This document shows, one piece after another, positions 22,930 through 35,525 of a DNA stretch of 64,000 nt. A program made the position numbers and the translations under genes. The DNA is from Sipunculus nudus. Its lineage: Eukaryota; Annelida; Sipuncula; Golfingiida; Sipunculidae. The stretch spans positions 11,991,964 through 12,055,963 of the forward strand of contig CM049320.1 of NCBI GenBank assembly GCA_026874595.1, in the 5' to 3' direction. Numbering within the stretch: the first letter of the stretch is position 1; every line of letters begins with the position of its first letter. The notes under the pieces are model-generated. The model did no database searches. It saw nothing but the letters and a program-made list of their open reading frames with translations, and had not been told where the DNA came from.

Positions 22930-24745
22930 TATCTTAATGGCCTCCGGCATACTTGGGAATAATCTTTGACAAGAGGAAATCTTTGACATGGAAACAACAC
23001 ATCCAAAATGCACAGGCAATTAAAGGCAAGAATAAAAATGAACATCATGAGAACGCTGGTCGGTACTAATAGTGTGTGTGTGGGGGGGGGGGGGGCGAAA
23101 GAGAATATTATTGAGAGTGTCTCAATAAGGGACCCATGGGTCACGACGCTTAGGTGGGTGAATTTGTAAAATTTTAGCAAATGCAAAATATGCTTATTTC
23201 AATTGTTATTTTTTTTTAATGTATTAGCATTTAAAAAGCTAAGGAGAAACGGCCCTCCTATCTGATTTTAGTAAAGTACTAAATGCATGACTGCAAAACT
23301 AATACTCTGATATGACTGACATGAAAAAAGTATCAAAGTTTTGAGACACTGTGTTTCATATTAAATATATACAGATGGAAAGACAGGTGGACAGAAAGGA
23401 CTGATCCCTTAATTTCATTTTCAGGGGAATAATGATTTAAAGTTGACATTAAACCCTATTTTTTAGAATTTCCATTTTTTTAAAATTGTTTTGATCATAT
23501 TCAATTTAGAAAAAAAAACTTTTCGATAGAATTTTAATGGAAAATTAAGACTCTTTAATTTTTCAAAGAAACGAAGTCACAGTGACCCAGTTTTGGGTTT
23601 GGTAGGAGAACTTTGGAACATCTAACTGTATGCTGAATTTCAGATTCGTAGGTCCAACGGTTTCAACATGTGCCCTGTAAACGGACGTCAAGCCGGACGA
23701 CGGACAAAGTACCTTCACTTTAGCTCTGATTACTTACAGTCAGCTGAGCCTAAAAAAAACAGTGCGTCCCCGTCTGCAGAAAAAGGCCTAACACATTACC
23801 CTTGTGCATGTTGGAATGAGATCAATACCAAAACAGAAGATGCAAGAAACAACGGGCTCCCCTCACTCTGCGAGAGAAGTGAATGCAAAGCACTGATTCA
23901 CTTAATGAAAGTACGGTCATCAAAGTATCACCCCCATGAAGAAGAGAATAGACGAACGTAACCCGGGCAGCCTCGAAAGATCAATCTTTTTTGGAGAAGC
24001 AAGGATGTCACAGTAGACATTTCTAAACTTAACTCCCTGTACAAGTTTAACCTCTTACCTACGACGTTATAGCATGTACCATGGAATAAGGAAGCAACAG
24101 CCTTGACCATATGTACAACAGTATCTCACATCTTCAACGAAGATGAACACAGCAGTGCAAGCAGGAAAGCCCCCGCCTTAGCCATAATTGTTGAAAAATA
24201 CCTAAGGAGGCTTTTGTACTGGCCTACACAGATGGGTCAGCTACATACGCGAAGCTTAAAGGAATTCCAGGGATGTACAATTTATACATGGAGTAGCCAG
24301 ATGGTCAACGACAGGTAGAGGAAATCCAATTGGCCTTAATTGTACCAGCTACAGAGCCGAGGTGGAACCCCTAGTTCAAACTGCAAACATGCTGAGCCAA
24401 AATCTTAATCATGAGAATAAATTTAGTTATGAAGAGATTAAGTCCATCATCAAATCATTGCACAGGCCAAAGGTACAAGACTGCAACCTTCAACTGTTCA
24501 GGCAACACCAAGTGACCATCTTTCGCCTTAGAACAGGACAAACCAAGCAGAACCAACCCATGTACAGACGCTTCCACCTGGTAGCCTCTCCCTTCTGTAG
24601 CAGCGGCGGCACAGAACAATCTATCGGGCACATTTTCTGAGAATGTAGAAGACACCAGCCATTATTTGAAGAGATCTGACCAACACAAACCACAATCTTG
24701 GAGAAACTGTACGGCGCAAGCGGTGGACCTTCAGAAAACCACACG
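22930..24745 (+). pseudogene. Degenerate I/Jockey-like LINE with RNase H, split
   Basis: Before the insertion, 22930-23075 encodes a reverse transcriptase C-part (YLGIIFDKRKSLTWKQHIQ). After it, 24220-24420 shows an RNase H domain (YTDGSATYA, then SYRAEVEPLVQTANML). At 24510-24660 comes the C-terminal zinc-knuckle-like region (TIFRLRTGQT, then GGTEQSIGHIF). Multiple frame breaks occur. A family A copy occupies 23126-23757. Confidence 0.7.
23126..23757 (+). mobile_element. Family A element, short copy, inserted in the LINE
   Basis: The head is agggacccatgggtcacgac and the tail is ttacagtcagctgagcc with a poly-A. It carries the end of the 600-bp unit (gacccagttttgggtttggt) and a ggacgtcaagccggacgacg stretch. 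Confidence 0.75.
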
Positions 24746-25213
24746 TTCCATTAGAACAGCTGGACTCCGAATGTGACGACGATCGAAAAGAATATTTTGG
24801 TGGCTGAGTGACCCTGATATAAAGAATATATATATCATGTCAGGCAAACATGTGCTAGTCCTGAACAATTGCTGAGCTATCTTAGGCAAAGAAAGCTTTC
24901 AAGCATTTTTTTCACAATATGGTTCAAGGTGTGAGCTCAGTCATTGACAACTTTACTGAAACATGAATGTCTGGATTGACTGTTACAACTCACTGAGATG
25001 AAAAAAGTTATGTTAACCTGTAAATGCAGGTTTGTAATGACACTATTGAATAATATAGATTATTTTTATTTACACATTAACAAGAACAGCAATTTTTGCA
25101 TCCCTTTACCGTTATAGCATTTTTATTGGCAATTTCATAAAGTGAAACGTAACAATACACGTTTGACGGATTTAAAGAAAGTATATTTAGTTCTTATATA
25201 TTAATTCTCATTG

Positions 25214-26812
25214 TCATTGACACTCATGGTCTGCCTGCTTTAACTTGACAGCATATGGCATCAAGAGAGTTAAAATATTTTTAGTATGCTGCAGTGGAGG
25301 AGTGATATGTTCAGTGCACTGACTGCCTTCTGCAGATATACCGAAATAGTGGTGACCCAAGTTGTAAGCCACAGGAAGAATAGACAAGGTCGTGTTCGGG
25401 TTTTCACAAACTACTTCAACAACATATGTACCTGGTCTGGAGAACACCATATTAGACAAACCGGCTCCGAGCTGAGGAGATAAAACAAGAACTGCTCGTT
25501 GGAAAATTTGTGCAGTATCCTCGAAAGATGGGACAGGTTCGTCGTAAAATTCAAACAACGCCAAGCCATGCTTTTTTGTTAGCTGTTCCAGGATTTGTTT
25601 TATGTTACCGAAGTTGCCCATGAGGCGTTTTAAGCGAGTCCGTCTGATTATTATGACCGCGTCTCTTCTTTTCCATCCATAGTCTTCAACAACTCCTTTT
25701 TCATAAATACATGCCGCCATTTGCAGACCAAGAGTCAGGGAAGGTTCCAATGGACTTGATTCTGGGACGTATAACAACCGTGCCCTGACCCGACCTTGAA
25801 CAAAGCGGTTTTTGCTTATGTTGAACCATTTATACCACGTGTCAGCGAGTTTAGTGTCAGGACCAACATGAATGACCACATCGGGGTGATTTTGGAGAAA
25901 TTCCATATAAGGTGCCAGACGAGGCACAATTTCTACATTCTCATAAAAGAAGCGCCAAGAAAATGCTTGCGTTATTAGAAAAACCTCACCGTATGTGGGA
26001 GTGTTAGGTCCAATTAACTCTATATTCTCCTCCAACACATGCTGGGAATAGAAGTGAGCTATGAAGGAATAGTTCCTTGATATGATCATTCCATCCTTTG
26101 TAATGAATGCTTCATCCAGAATGCTAATATAGGTCACGGAGTGCTGGAACCCATGAGCTGAGGGGACAGTCGCATCCCATGGTCTCATATCAGGAAACAT
26201 TTGGTCAAATGGTTGTGGTTTGAATAGTTTATAACTGGGCCGTCTGCACATGTTCCAAAATGTGTACTTTTGGCGGGATAGAGGTCTCAGCATTTCTAAA
26301 CACAGAGATTTATCCGCGTGCCATTCGTAATAACTTCCAAGCATGGTATTAGGATTATCATTTGGAATGCTCCGGCATATATCTGGTGTTTGTGGATATA
26401 TCCTCTTTATGATATACTTTGAGAGTATAGACTCTTTAGGTTTTGTTATTGGGAGAACGATAGTCGTCATTCCTTTAATTTTTGAAAAATTCTCCAAAAA
26501 GTCTGTACTGTTTGATTGGATCCTCTCAGGTTGTTTCAGTGGAAAGGAATGTTCAATAAATTGTGCTGTTGATAAAAAATCCCGACGCACCTCGGCCAAC
26601 ATCTTGTTCAACTTCGCCAGGCGTGTAAGGAGTGGACCTCTACCCGGAACAGTCAATACATTCCCTTTTATTGGTTTATCAGCATGTGAAAGCGATTTGT
26701 TATTGCACTTGACGTTATATATGCCTCTGGAGGTACTGGTGTTGTATAAAATAGTAGAAATGATAAAGCCGAAAAACATCATGACAAAAAGTCTGCGTCT
26801 AGACCGAACCAT
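25214..26812 (-). CDS. GT61-family glycosyltransferase, type II membrane protein
   Basis: This is a single-exon frame of 532 aa. A short basic N-terminus (MVRSRRR) and one membrane segment at about residues 8-24 indicate a Golgi or ER type II protein with a lumenal catalytic part. The C-terminal half has the GT61 (DUF563) pattern: VVIHVGPDT, RRDAVIIIRRTRLKRLM, FQRAVLVLSPQLGAGLSNMVF (GAGL at 449-452) and VVEVVCENPN. GT61 includes EOGT, POMGNT2 and plant xylosyltransferases, so a role in glycoprotein or glycan synthesis is likely, but donor and acceptor are unknown. In many members His precedes GAGL; here the preceding residues are Gln-Leu. Several N-glycosylation sequons are present (NKS, NST, NYS, NIS, NTT). 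A ttttgtag acceptor ends 9 bp before the ATG, implying an untranslated upstream exon. Confidence 0.82.
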   Translation of the reverse strand: MVRSRRRLFVMMFFGFIISTILYNTSTSRGIYNVKCNNKSLSHADKPIKGNVLTVPGRGPLLTRLAKLNKMLAEVRRDFLSTAQFIEHSFPLKQPERIQSNSTDFLENFSKIKGMTTIVLPITKPKESILSKYIIKRIYPQTPDICRSIPNDNPNTMLGSYYEWHADKSLCLEMLRPLSRQKYTFWNMCRRPSYKLFKPQPFDQMFPDMRPWDATVPSAHGFQHSVTYISILDEAFITKDGMIISRNYSFIAHFYSQHVLEENIELIGPNTPTYGEVFLITQAFSWRFFYENVEIVPRLAPYMEFLQNHPDVVIHVGPDTKLADTWYKWFNISKNRFVQGRVRARLLYVPESSPLEPSLTLGLQMAACIYEKGVVEDYGWKRRDAVIIIRRTRLKRLMGNFGNIKQILEQLTKKHGLALFEFYDEPVPSFEDTAQIFQRAVLVLSPQLGAGLSNMVFSRPGTYVVEVVCENPNTTLSILPVAYNLGHHYFGISAEGSQCTEHITPPLQHTKNILTLLMPYAVKLKQADHECQ

Positions 26813-27119
26813 TTTGTCAATCTACAAAATATCAAAAAAATGTTAATGAGGCCACTACGAAAACTTGTTCTATTGACTAAAAATATATTGGTACGAGCAA
26901 GCAATTTACTAAATTGTTGTTTATTAATAGTCAAGGCACGATGCTCGGAATTTACAAAGATTCACTTCCATTCTTGAAGTGGTGCATGTAATCAACAAAA
27001 GTTTGATTCAATTTTTCATACTCCTTTTTTCATTCATTTAAGGAATTTAGGCAAGAGTAGATTTAAGCACAATTCCTGTTGACCTGATCCTCATTTGCAA
27101 AACAAGAATACCAAAACGT

Positions 27120-27630
27120 GCATAATACGCCTTCCCGTGTCCTGTGATCTCTGACTTCATTAAATATGAGTGAATTTTGCCAAGAATTAAATTCAAGTGA
27201 GAAACTGCATTGGTTAACATTTATAATGAGTTTCAAGAATATCTATAAGATATTTTTTTGCAATTCATCGTCTTGCCACTAAAGTCTGATGACTTCTCAC
27301 TTTTTTTATATTAAATGATATACATGGATTTTGCTTGGAATCGAACTTGATAAATATCATATGAGATAATATGAGATATTAAATTGAATAAAATTTCTGC
27401 TGAGTTTCATGAAAATCAATCATATTGATGATACGTTTTTGCTATGACACCTCAAAGTATTCTCGTGACCTCTGACCTCGTTAAAAATGCATGGATTTTG
27501 CCTACAATTTAACTCGGGAGTGGTGATCTATCGATAATTAGTTACAGTAATTTTCGTGAATGTTATCGACAGTTAATATTAACGGACAGACGGACCGTGG
27601 GTATACCATAATACGTCCCGTCATAGACGT
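27120..27630 (+). repeat. Family C dispersed repeat
   Basis: It carries two diverged units built around 'tgacctctgacctcgttaaa' and 'atgcatggattttgcc', then an acggacagacgg stretch and the end motif gggtataccataatacgtcc. Related copies lie at 48600-48780, 50935-51415 and 60935-61260. Confidence 0.65.
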
Positions 27631-27759
27631 CAATACATCAAACAACTCCTGAGAAAAAGGTAATATATTATACGAAAACGTGAAGGTAGGTTGCGCCTTC
27701 ATGCTTGTGTACAAGATGAAGGTATCCAAAATCTGTGGACATTCAAGCAGATACATTAA

Positions 27760-28783
27760 ACCAGTCCTGAAATAAATACATGAGCGTATTCTACAAAAAC
27801 GTGAATGTAGATGGGGCCACTATCGTCGTGATTGAGAAATCAACCCAAGACGGATAAACATGCAAAATTTCACGGCGACACACCAAACGACTACTGAGAA
27901 AAAAGTGTATGGATCAATGTAATCTATAAAACAGAACAGCAGGTGGCACCATTTGTCTGATCTACAACTAAGCTATCCAAGACGGATAACCATGCAAAAT
28001 TTCAGGCTGATACATTGACCGCTCCTGAGATATGAGCAAATTTTACCCTAAGTAGACGGACGGATGGATGCTACGAGAAAACCATTGCAGACTTTGCCCC
28101 CATTATTGATTTGAGTACGAGATGGAAGTATCTAAGGTCTATGGACATGCACAATTTCAAGCCACGAGGCAAACCACTCCTGAGAAAATGGCATCCATGT
28201 ATCCTACGAAAACGGGAAGGTAGGTGGCGCCAACTGTCTGGTCTACATGAAAACTCTAAAAGATGAATGGACATGCCCAATTTCAGACCATTACCTTGAA
28301 CGCCCAAAACAAATGCATTGATGGATGCCATGCAAATACGATTACAGATGGCGCCACCAGTCTTTAGTGCGAGATGGAGGAATCCAAGATCTGTAGACAT
28401 GCACGATTTCAACCAAATGCATTGGACCAATCACTAAGAAGAACAGATGGCAAACTCATGGATAGACGCCACGTGAAAATGATTGTGGGTGGCTCCACTA
28501 GTCTTGTACTTAAAGATGTATAAACATGCACAGTTTCAGCTAAAGACATTGAACCACTTCTTGGATAGGGACTGTTATCACTAAGACACCTAGATTCATA
28601 CTGCACGAAAAGAATTTCAGGTGGCGCCACCAGTCTTTGTTAGGCACCAGTTCACATGTGACCCGATAAATACGCTGGGTTTTGGCAAGATCGGTCCAAG
28701 GGTCTCAGAGGAAACGAACGCGGCAGCGGCAGAACCCACGTGAAAACATAGTATCGGTAAAACTCTGTTTTGGCGAGCACAAT
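27760..28783 (+). mobile_element. Family B element, diverged copy
   Basis: It holds several ~140-bp units containing GGTGGCGCCA-type palindromes. The shared family B tail follows: gaaacgaacgcggcagcggc, then aacatagtatcggtaaaact and ctgttttggcg. The left border is unclear. Confidence 0.6.
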
Positions 28784-30475
28784 AACAAGAAATCATTGGA
28801 TTCTATGATTATAGCCAAAACTTACATTCCCGATTTTTAAAGAATCTTTAACAAAGCCACTCTCATGTTTTCATCAATATTTTGAATGTGATTGTAAAAA
28901 CTCCGTAACTTATTTAAAGTCAATTTCTTTTCTTTGCATTTATGGTTTTCAATTTGCAGACTTGTATATTAACACAGTAAATATCGGAGTTACAGAAGTC
29001 ACCAAGGGTGACTAAAATGAAAAAATATATCTGAGAGTACATTTTAGTCACCTACCCTTGTATGCACTTGAGTGGGATTATAAGGTCACTATGACCGGGG
29101 TCCATGGATCTGGTATGGATCAATGATTTTATGATAAACTAATTGCATAAATTCCAAGTTTATATATGTCTTTAACCCTTATGAAACAGGACCAGTACAC
29201 AAAGCATTGTCGCAGCTATGTATTCATTCTTACTGCTGCTGTCATGGCGGTTATGTGCAGTACGACCCGCGTCTTCTTGGCCAAAAGAAAAAACATTAAC
29301 TAAAGTAAAATGCATTTACAGTTGCCAATATGATGCACTCGTATAGTAAATAAGATACTTTTGCAATGGTGAAGAGGTTTTATGTCACCCCATCAGTGAA
29401 ACTAACAATAAAACTGCGCTTTCCGGAAAATACTACCTATCGTGTTCTAATACCACTAATCTCTATATATCGGAGGGCGACGAAATAGTCGTCAGTGAAC
29501 GGTACAAGACGTTTAGTCGCTGCAGGCGGCTATAGAGACACAGCTGCTTTCACTGGAGAAGATGCCCCATTATCTTTCCTAACTTCTTGTTTCGTGTACA
29601 ATATAGTTGATACTTTTAGACTGCCGAATTCAATTTATCAGTTTATGAGATAACAAAGGTTACAAATACTAACAGTGCATACCTCCTTGAATTTATGAAG
29701 CAGAAACCCGCTTACTTGGCCCCAAATAAAACCTTGTTTACCGGCTCTGTGTGAGGTAATACTCAGAACTACACGTGAAGGCTGCCGTGCAGTGTCTATT
29801 TAGAAAAGACTCCTCATCAAGATGTTATCGTAGCCAGTGTAGTTTTCAACTCAATACGAAGGTATGCAATCTACATATTTAATACTCTACTGCAAACGGC
29901 GACTGCCTACCGCCGACATAGTTTGATAGCTCATACATAAGAGAAACTGAAAATCCTTACAGTTATGGTGAACTTTATGAATAAAACAGTTTGAGAACCT
30001 TGTTTGCACGGTACATTCTATGTTTATTCCTGCTGTATACCCATCTTGTAAAATATATTAATATTACTTTTATAAGAAAATAAACTCAAAACCCCCTTAT
30101 TTAAAAAATAATTAAAGTTTCGAGATTTATGCTGGTTTCTGACATGTTATGCTTAAAGCTGTCTGTGAAATGAATGTCTTCCTACTCTCAAAACAGTTTT
30201 CTGTAGGCCTTCACGTGAAAGCACAGATGGAATTTTATTCGAAAAGAGAACATTAATTTGAAATTGTAAACCTTACTTAATATACTGGGCATCTGGTAGG
30301 ACACAGGAAGGACTTTTTTTACAATGCCTTACTATGACTTTGGTATATATACTAAATATAACATGTTTTCAAATAAGTTGATAAAGACAAATTTGGTGAC
30401 GAGTGTTTTTTTTTTTTTTTTCATGTTTCAGAGTGGACATCCGCTGTACTGGCGGTTGTGAAAGATATTATAAAC
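28784..30475. other. No gene seen
   Basis: Unique-looking sequence with no exon I trust. A short inverted repeat (caagggtgactaaaatg against cattttagtcacctaccctt) lies at about 29003-29062. A pyrimidine run is at 30406-30421. Confidence 0.35.
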
Positions 30476-30712
30476 TTATTTATATTACATGTATTGTACA
30501 AATAGTTAATATAACTAATCGCGGCACTCTCCATGGCTCAGATGATGGGGTTCGGTAGTCTGTCGGGGTGGAGGAAACCGAAGAACCCAAGAAAACACAT
30601 CCAGCCGTGAACGGGCATCTACAACCAACTCTCATAGCCACGCCGGCATCGAACCCGGTTCACAGCGGACGGAGCCGAGCGTTTTACCCCTGCACTGTCC
30701 AGACCCCTTACT
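30476..30712 (-). mobile_element. tRNA-derived SINE, copy 1
   Basis: Read on the - strand, the head holds an A-box-like GTGCAGGGGTAAAACGC and a near-consensus B box GGGTTCGATGCC. The body has gttttcttgggttcttcgg and the 3' end tagttatattaactatttgt. It is collinear with 49310-49556 and 52199-52436. Confidence 0.8.
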
Positions 30713-31369
30713 GTCAAGACTGACCAGGTGGAACTATAGCTATATACATTATTTCAGCCGTTGCACATTCGCATCCCGTTAAGCTGTCGACATATATAAC
30801 TAGGGATCCATGGTTTATAGTGCTGAATTCGACAAAGATGGTAATTAAGTAGAATCTAAGCAATTGAAAATCTTCTTAAGTTAATAACTTTTAACTCAGA
30901 AAAAAAACTTTGGAAAGCTTAGAGGAAGTCCCCTCAAATTTTGGTGTTGGTCAAATACAAAATATCTGCATATAAAACTGTGACATGACTGCTATATATA
31001 TTGTATAATGGCCTGCATGTCAACATATGAAGTTTAAATTTCCTGGACTTGCGGTTAAGAACTGTCTCGCTTAAGTTTAAACCAATGACTGAATAGTCTG
31101 TTACTCTCTAAAATATGGAAGAAATGTATAAAAATAAGATTTCAAATGGCGCCTGCGTATTTACTGACAGGACTGTTAGCCGAGTCTGAGTTAATTGTTG
31201 AAACACATTTTCGCGCTATAAGTAGAATAATGTAGATCGCAGTGACATATTTTCTGGTTTCCACAGAGAACCTGTCAGAACTTGTCAGAATCTGCAGTTT
31301 AAAGTATATGTATTCATGGGCCTTACGTTTACGCTTTGTGTCCTGTTGACGGAGGAAAAAACGCGAAAA

Positions 31370-34025
31370 AACAAGGGACCCATGGGTCACGGCGCTCAGC
31401 TGTTATATATGATAAAAATATGATTTGGGAAAGAGGCACATGCTTGTTTTGTGTGGTAATAAATATAAGCTTTATTATGAGTTGTTGGTGTTTAGCTTAT
31501 GTATGATTTTGATAGTACCTTTGGAGACAGGGGAGAGGATTGATTTCATTTATTTTATAAACAAATGGAGTGCTATTGTCACACAGACTTTGACTTGGCC
31601 ATATAACTTATAAGCAGCACATATAATAAAAGAGTAACTATTTATTAAAATTTAATAACAAATATTGTGTCAATATAATTTTTATTTTAAAAAAATATGA
31701 AGAAAATCATATGATTTTTTAAAATAAAATATAACTGAAATGATTACTGAAATAATATTATAGAATATATTCATGAATGCATTCATGAATACATTTTGAA
31801 AGTATCTGAACTGGTATTCAAAAATAAATTCATTATTACCTGAATTCCCATTCTTATGCAATAAAATTTTTTAATGCAGTACATATTCATATTCATATTC
31901 AAATACATTTGCAAAGCATTCGCACCATGTCTAGTATTTATTCAGTTTTAGCCAAACAAAGATGTTGAGAATCCAGATTATACAAAATTCACAAATTTAA
32001 ATAATGATCATTAGTACCTGGTTTTATGGCTTTTATTTATATTTAAAAAAATAAATGTAATATATTCACTTTGGACTACTTTCACATCAATCTACACACT
32101 AGACACAGTAGGAATCTAGATTAATATTATCAACTGCATCTTTGTCTATCATTAATTTCCTTCATATGATCCCTGATGATTAGTAATGAATAATATGATT
32201 TATTTTTTTATCATTTAAATTTTACTGAAAAATACCATAGGAGACTGCATGGTGTTATTTGGAATAACATTGACATTGACATTCTATCCATCCATACAAG
32301 ATTCCTACATCATCAGTAACTGCAAGTTAATTTTCTGTTACTCATCAACTAACAAATTCCTTTTCTATTCATTTTTCTTTAATTTGTTATAAAAAACCAA
32401 CACAAAATTATTAATTTATTATTTATTGTTATGTTGTTTTTCAAAACAACAACTAGATGAGTTGGGTTGGACACCTGGATCAACTGTGGCTAGGCATTAG
32501 CTGCCTGGCTGCCCCAGTGTATGCTTCGCTCAAGCATGCATAATCTGATGAAAGGTCAACAAGGTCAACATACAGGTGACTGAAGAGGGACTGGATTAAG
32601 CCTGGGTCTGACATGGTCTCATAAAAACATTAATAAAAGCTACAATATTTGGCCAATTTCTTTTAGCTTTTCTAAACTACAAAGATGAAATCCTTATGTG
32701 TGCATGATATGAAAATTATATCAACAGTGCTCTCAGGAAACAAACGTGCCATGGTCAAAGTGTGGCAAAATTTAAGGTACTAATTTTATATTTATACTAA
32801 TAACTTATAAAATTTGAAAAATTCAGAACTAATTTTGATATTCAACTGAATCTTGATTAAATAATGATACATCCCTGACAAAAAAATCTCTAGCTTCAGC
32901 AATCCTCTTGTTAAGGGAGTAAATATATTTCTTGATTTTTTAAAAAGTGCATTATGTTTTGGCCCATAACTTAAAACAATTACGCAATACTGACATCATT
33001 TCTGGCATGTGCATAGTGAATGCATAGAAAAATATGTATATTATATATGATCAAAGTCAGATCAGTGGTTTTGATATTAGGCGATCTTACAGTGTAACAA
33101 TGGGTTTTTAATGGAAAAAGGAAGGAATTAAGTCCTAGTGATCAAATTCTTGGCATGGTAGGGGATTTTGGAGACATCTAACTGTATGCTAAATTTAAGG
33201 AACTTAGAGCTGAAGCTGGGGAGCTGAGCTCTAGCAAACTGCATAACACTAGCTTGATGTAAACTTGATGCGACATGGTGCGTGAAAACTTGAATAAAAT
33301 CTACAGTTTTTGATCAATTGGTTTAAAATTTTTGGTGTTAACAGACAAAATGCTAACAAAAACATGCTGTAAAAATTTATCCACACTACTTACAGGAAAA
33401 AAAAACGTGCCATAGTCAAACTTGGGCAAAATTTAAGGTTCCAATTTTATATTTTTGCCAATATTTAAATAAAATTAAACAGATTTTGATCTAATTTTTA
33501 GTATACAATTAAATTTTGATCAATTAAAGTTGTATTACTGAAAAAAAAGTCCCTACCTTTAACACTTTTGGTCTTAAGTGACCAAATATCTTTCCTGATT
33601 TTTTTACAAAGTCCATTATGTTTGGGCCCATAACTTTTTAAAATTAAATAATACTGATTTAATTTCTGGCATACACATAGGAACTATATAGAGGAATATT
33701 TATGGTAAATATGAAGAAAACCAGATGATTGGTTTTGATATTAAGCAGTCCTGAAATGTGAAATTAGATTTCTAATAAAAAATTGAGGTTTTTCCTTAAT
33801 ATCTCGAAGGAACGAAGTCCTATTGACCAAATTTTCGGCATGGAAGGAGATTTTGGGGACATCTAACTGTATGGCGAATTTCAGATTCGTAGGTCCAATG
33901 GTGTCGACACGTGCCAGTCTTACGGACGGACATCCGGACAGACGGACGGACGGACAGACGGACGGACGACGGACAATGGACCACGACTATAGTTCAGATG
34001 AATTATAGTCAGCTGAGCTAAAAAC
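31370..34025 (+). mobile_element. Family A element, 2.65 kb
   Basis: The head acaagggacccatgggtcac is followed by ggcgctcagctg. The body includes two tandem copies of the ~600-bp unit (about 32700-33240 and 33350-33920), which also occurs once at 18400-18980. A (GGAC)n stretch lies at 33923-33975 and the tail ends cagctgagctaaaaa. There is no ORF of note. Confidence 0.75.
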
Positions 34026-34373
34026 ATTGATTTTGACCTTAAATGGAGCATCCTCAAGCATGCAAACTCATCCTCAAACATAACAAAACGCTGCCAGCTC
34101 TGCCTATTGGAAAAATTATTCATGCATAATAACCAGGCGAAAAGGTTCAATATTAAATAATAGATAAGAGTTAATAAACAAATGCAGGCACCAAAACAAG
34201 ATCCTCCTCGCTAACAATTATAGTCAATACAAGGCCGACACGCTCGAGCGTATCCCAATCCATTGTGGACGCATTACGAGTTGGAAGCACACGTAAATCA
34301 CACCTGAAGAGCCTTCTTGGCGAAACGGACCGCTGTGTGAATCATTCAGAGTCACTTAAGCTCTCTGACTGTT

Positions 34374-34375
<2 letters not shown>

Positions 34376-34436
<61 letters not shown>
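34376..34436. repeat. (TA)n microsatellite
   Basis: About 30 TA units. Confidence 0.95.
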
Positions 34437-34440
<4 letters not shown>

Positions 34441-34800
34441 TACACTTTTCATTGTCTGTGTGATACATTTCAAATATTACAGTAAGTATAAAGAAAAGAA
34501 ACAAAAGGCTATAATGATTATTAACACAATTCTTTTCCAATATAGGCCTATATCTAAACATTATTCTTTGTATTGACGCCCTTGGTTGCAGATCTATACG
34601 TAAGAACACATACATTTTGCTTTTCTTCTAATAGAGCTGCTCCTATTACCCTTTAATAGCACTCGCTAGTAGTTATAAGTTAATTGCTGAAATACAGCGA
34701 AATTAAGTGATATTTTTTGACATCAGAATGATAAAGGAGTCATCGTTTGTGGAAGGATCACTGATCACTCATGCAGTGATTGTGAGTTTGCATATTATGG

Positions 34801-35106
34801 ATGGCGATACATGAGCCGTGTTATCACAAGACCAATGTTATAGTGTTTGACAGAGATATACATATACCCATAGAAAGCATACAGGATTTAAGAAGACTTG
34901 ATCCGTGTGAGGACGGACAGTGTGCAGTAATTCAGGGACACCTCGTTAGAGATGTGCATAAACAGCAGGACATCTCATGGCACACTGATGATCCTGGAGT
35001 TAAAGTTACAGCGTTTCCGGGAAGCGCCCAAGAATGTTATAATGCAAAGAACAACAAATGTGCGGGAAAAAATACGATTATAAATTATTTTATTTGGATT
35101 TTATAA
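34801..35106 (+). CDS. Hypothetical 101-aa ORF
   Basis: A single frame starts MAIHEPCYHKTNVIVFDRD and contains DLRRLDPCEDGQCAVIQGHL and DISWHTDDPGVKVTAF. Composition and codon variety look more protein-like than the neighbouring chance frames. I recognise no family and see no clear splice partners. It could be an exon or a TE remnant. Confidence 0.25.
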   Translation: MAIHEPCYHKTNVIVFDRDIHIPIESIQDLRRLDPCEDGQCAVIQGHLVRDVHKQQDISWHTDDPGVKVTAFPGSAQECYNAKNNKCAGKNTIINYFIWIL

Positions 35107-35149
35107 GAAATACCTTCAAGCACTCTACCCAATTTGAGGCGAATCCAGT

Positions 35150-35192
35150 GTCAGGGGACTGGGGTACATAACTCAGTGGTAGAGTTAGCGTT
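35150..35192 (+). mobile_element. Truncated tRNA-like SINE head
   Basis: The motif taactcagtggtagagttag is a good tRNA A-box context. No B box follows, so it looks like a fragment. Confidence 0.3.
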
Positions 35193-35525
35193 TTTGAACT
35201 AATAATATTTATTAATAGAAACAAAAGATGTTAACAAAAATTATATATTGTTGGCTGATGGCAAAAAATATGGTTAATTATGGTGAATTTAATACAGTTT
35301 GCGACAAGAAATCCGCCCATCAGTAAACAAATCGGCGGTTAACAACAAGTGACCCATGGGTCATGACGCTCAGCTGACTGGGAAGAGATTCACAAAAGGA
35401 AATTTTATCATCAGAATGGTAGATACCCATTCAACTGAAGCATCAAACAGATTAACCAACAGGCCAAGATTTAGTCTGTATTTATATATCTGAAAAATAG
35501 AGAAAAAATGTGTAAACTTTAAAAA

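Noticed and set aside
26343..26846. 167-aa + strand frame
   Set aside because: It is antisense to the GT61 gene and lacks any family signature.
31769..31793. Palindrome tattcatgaatgcattcatgaata
   Set aside because: A single AT-rich palindrome with no related copies or functional context.
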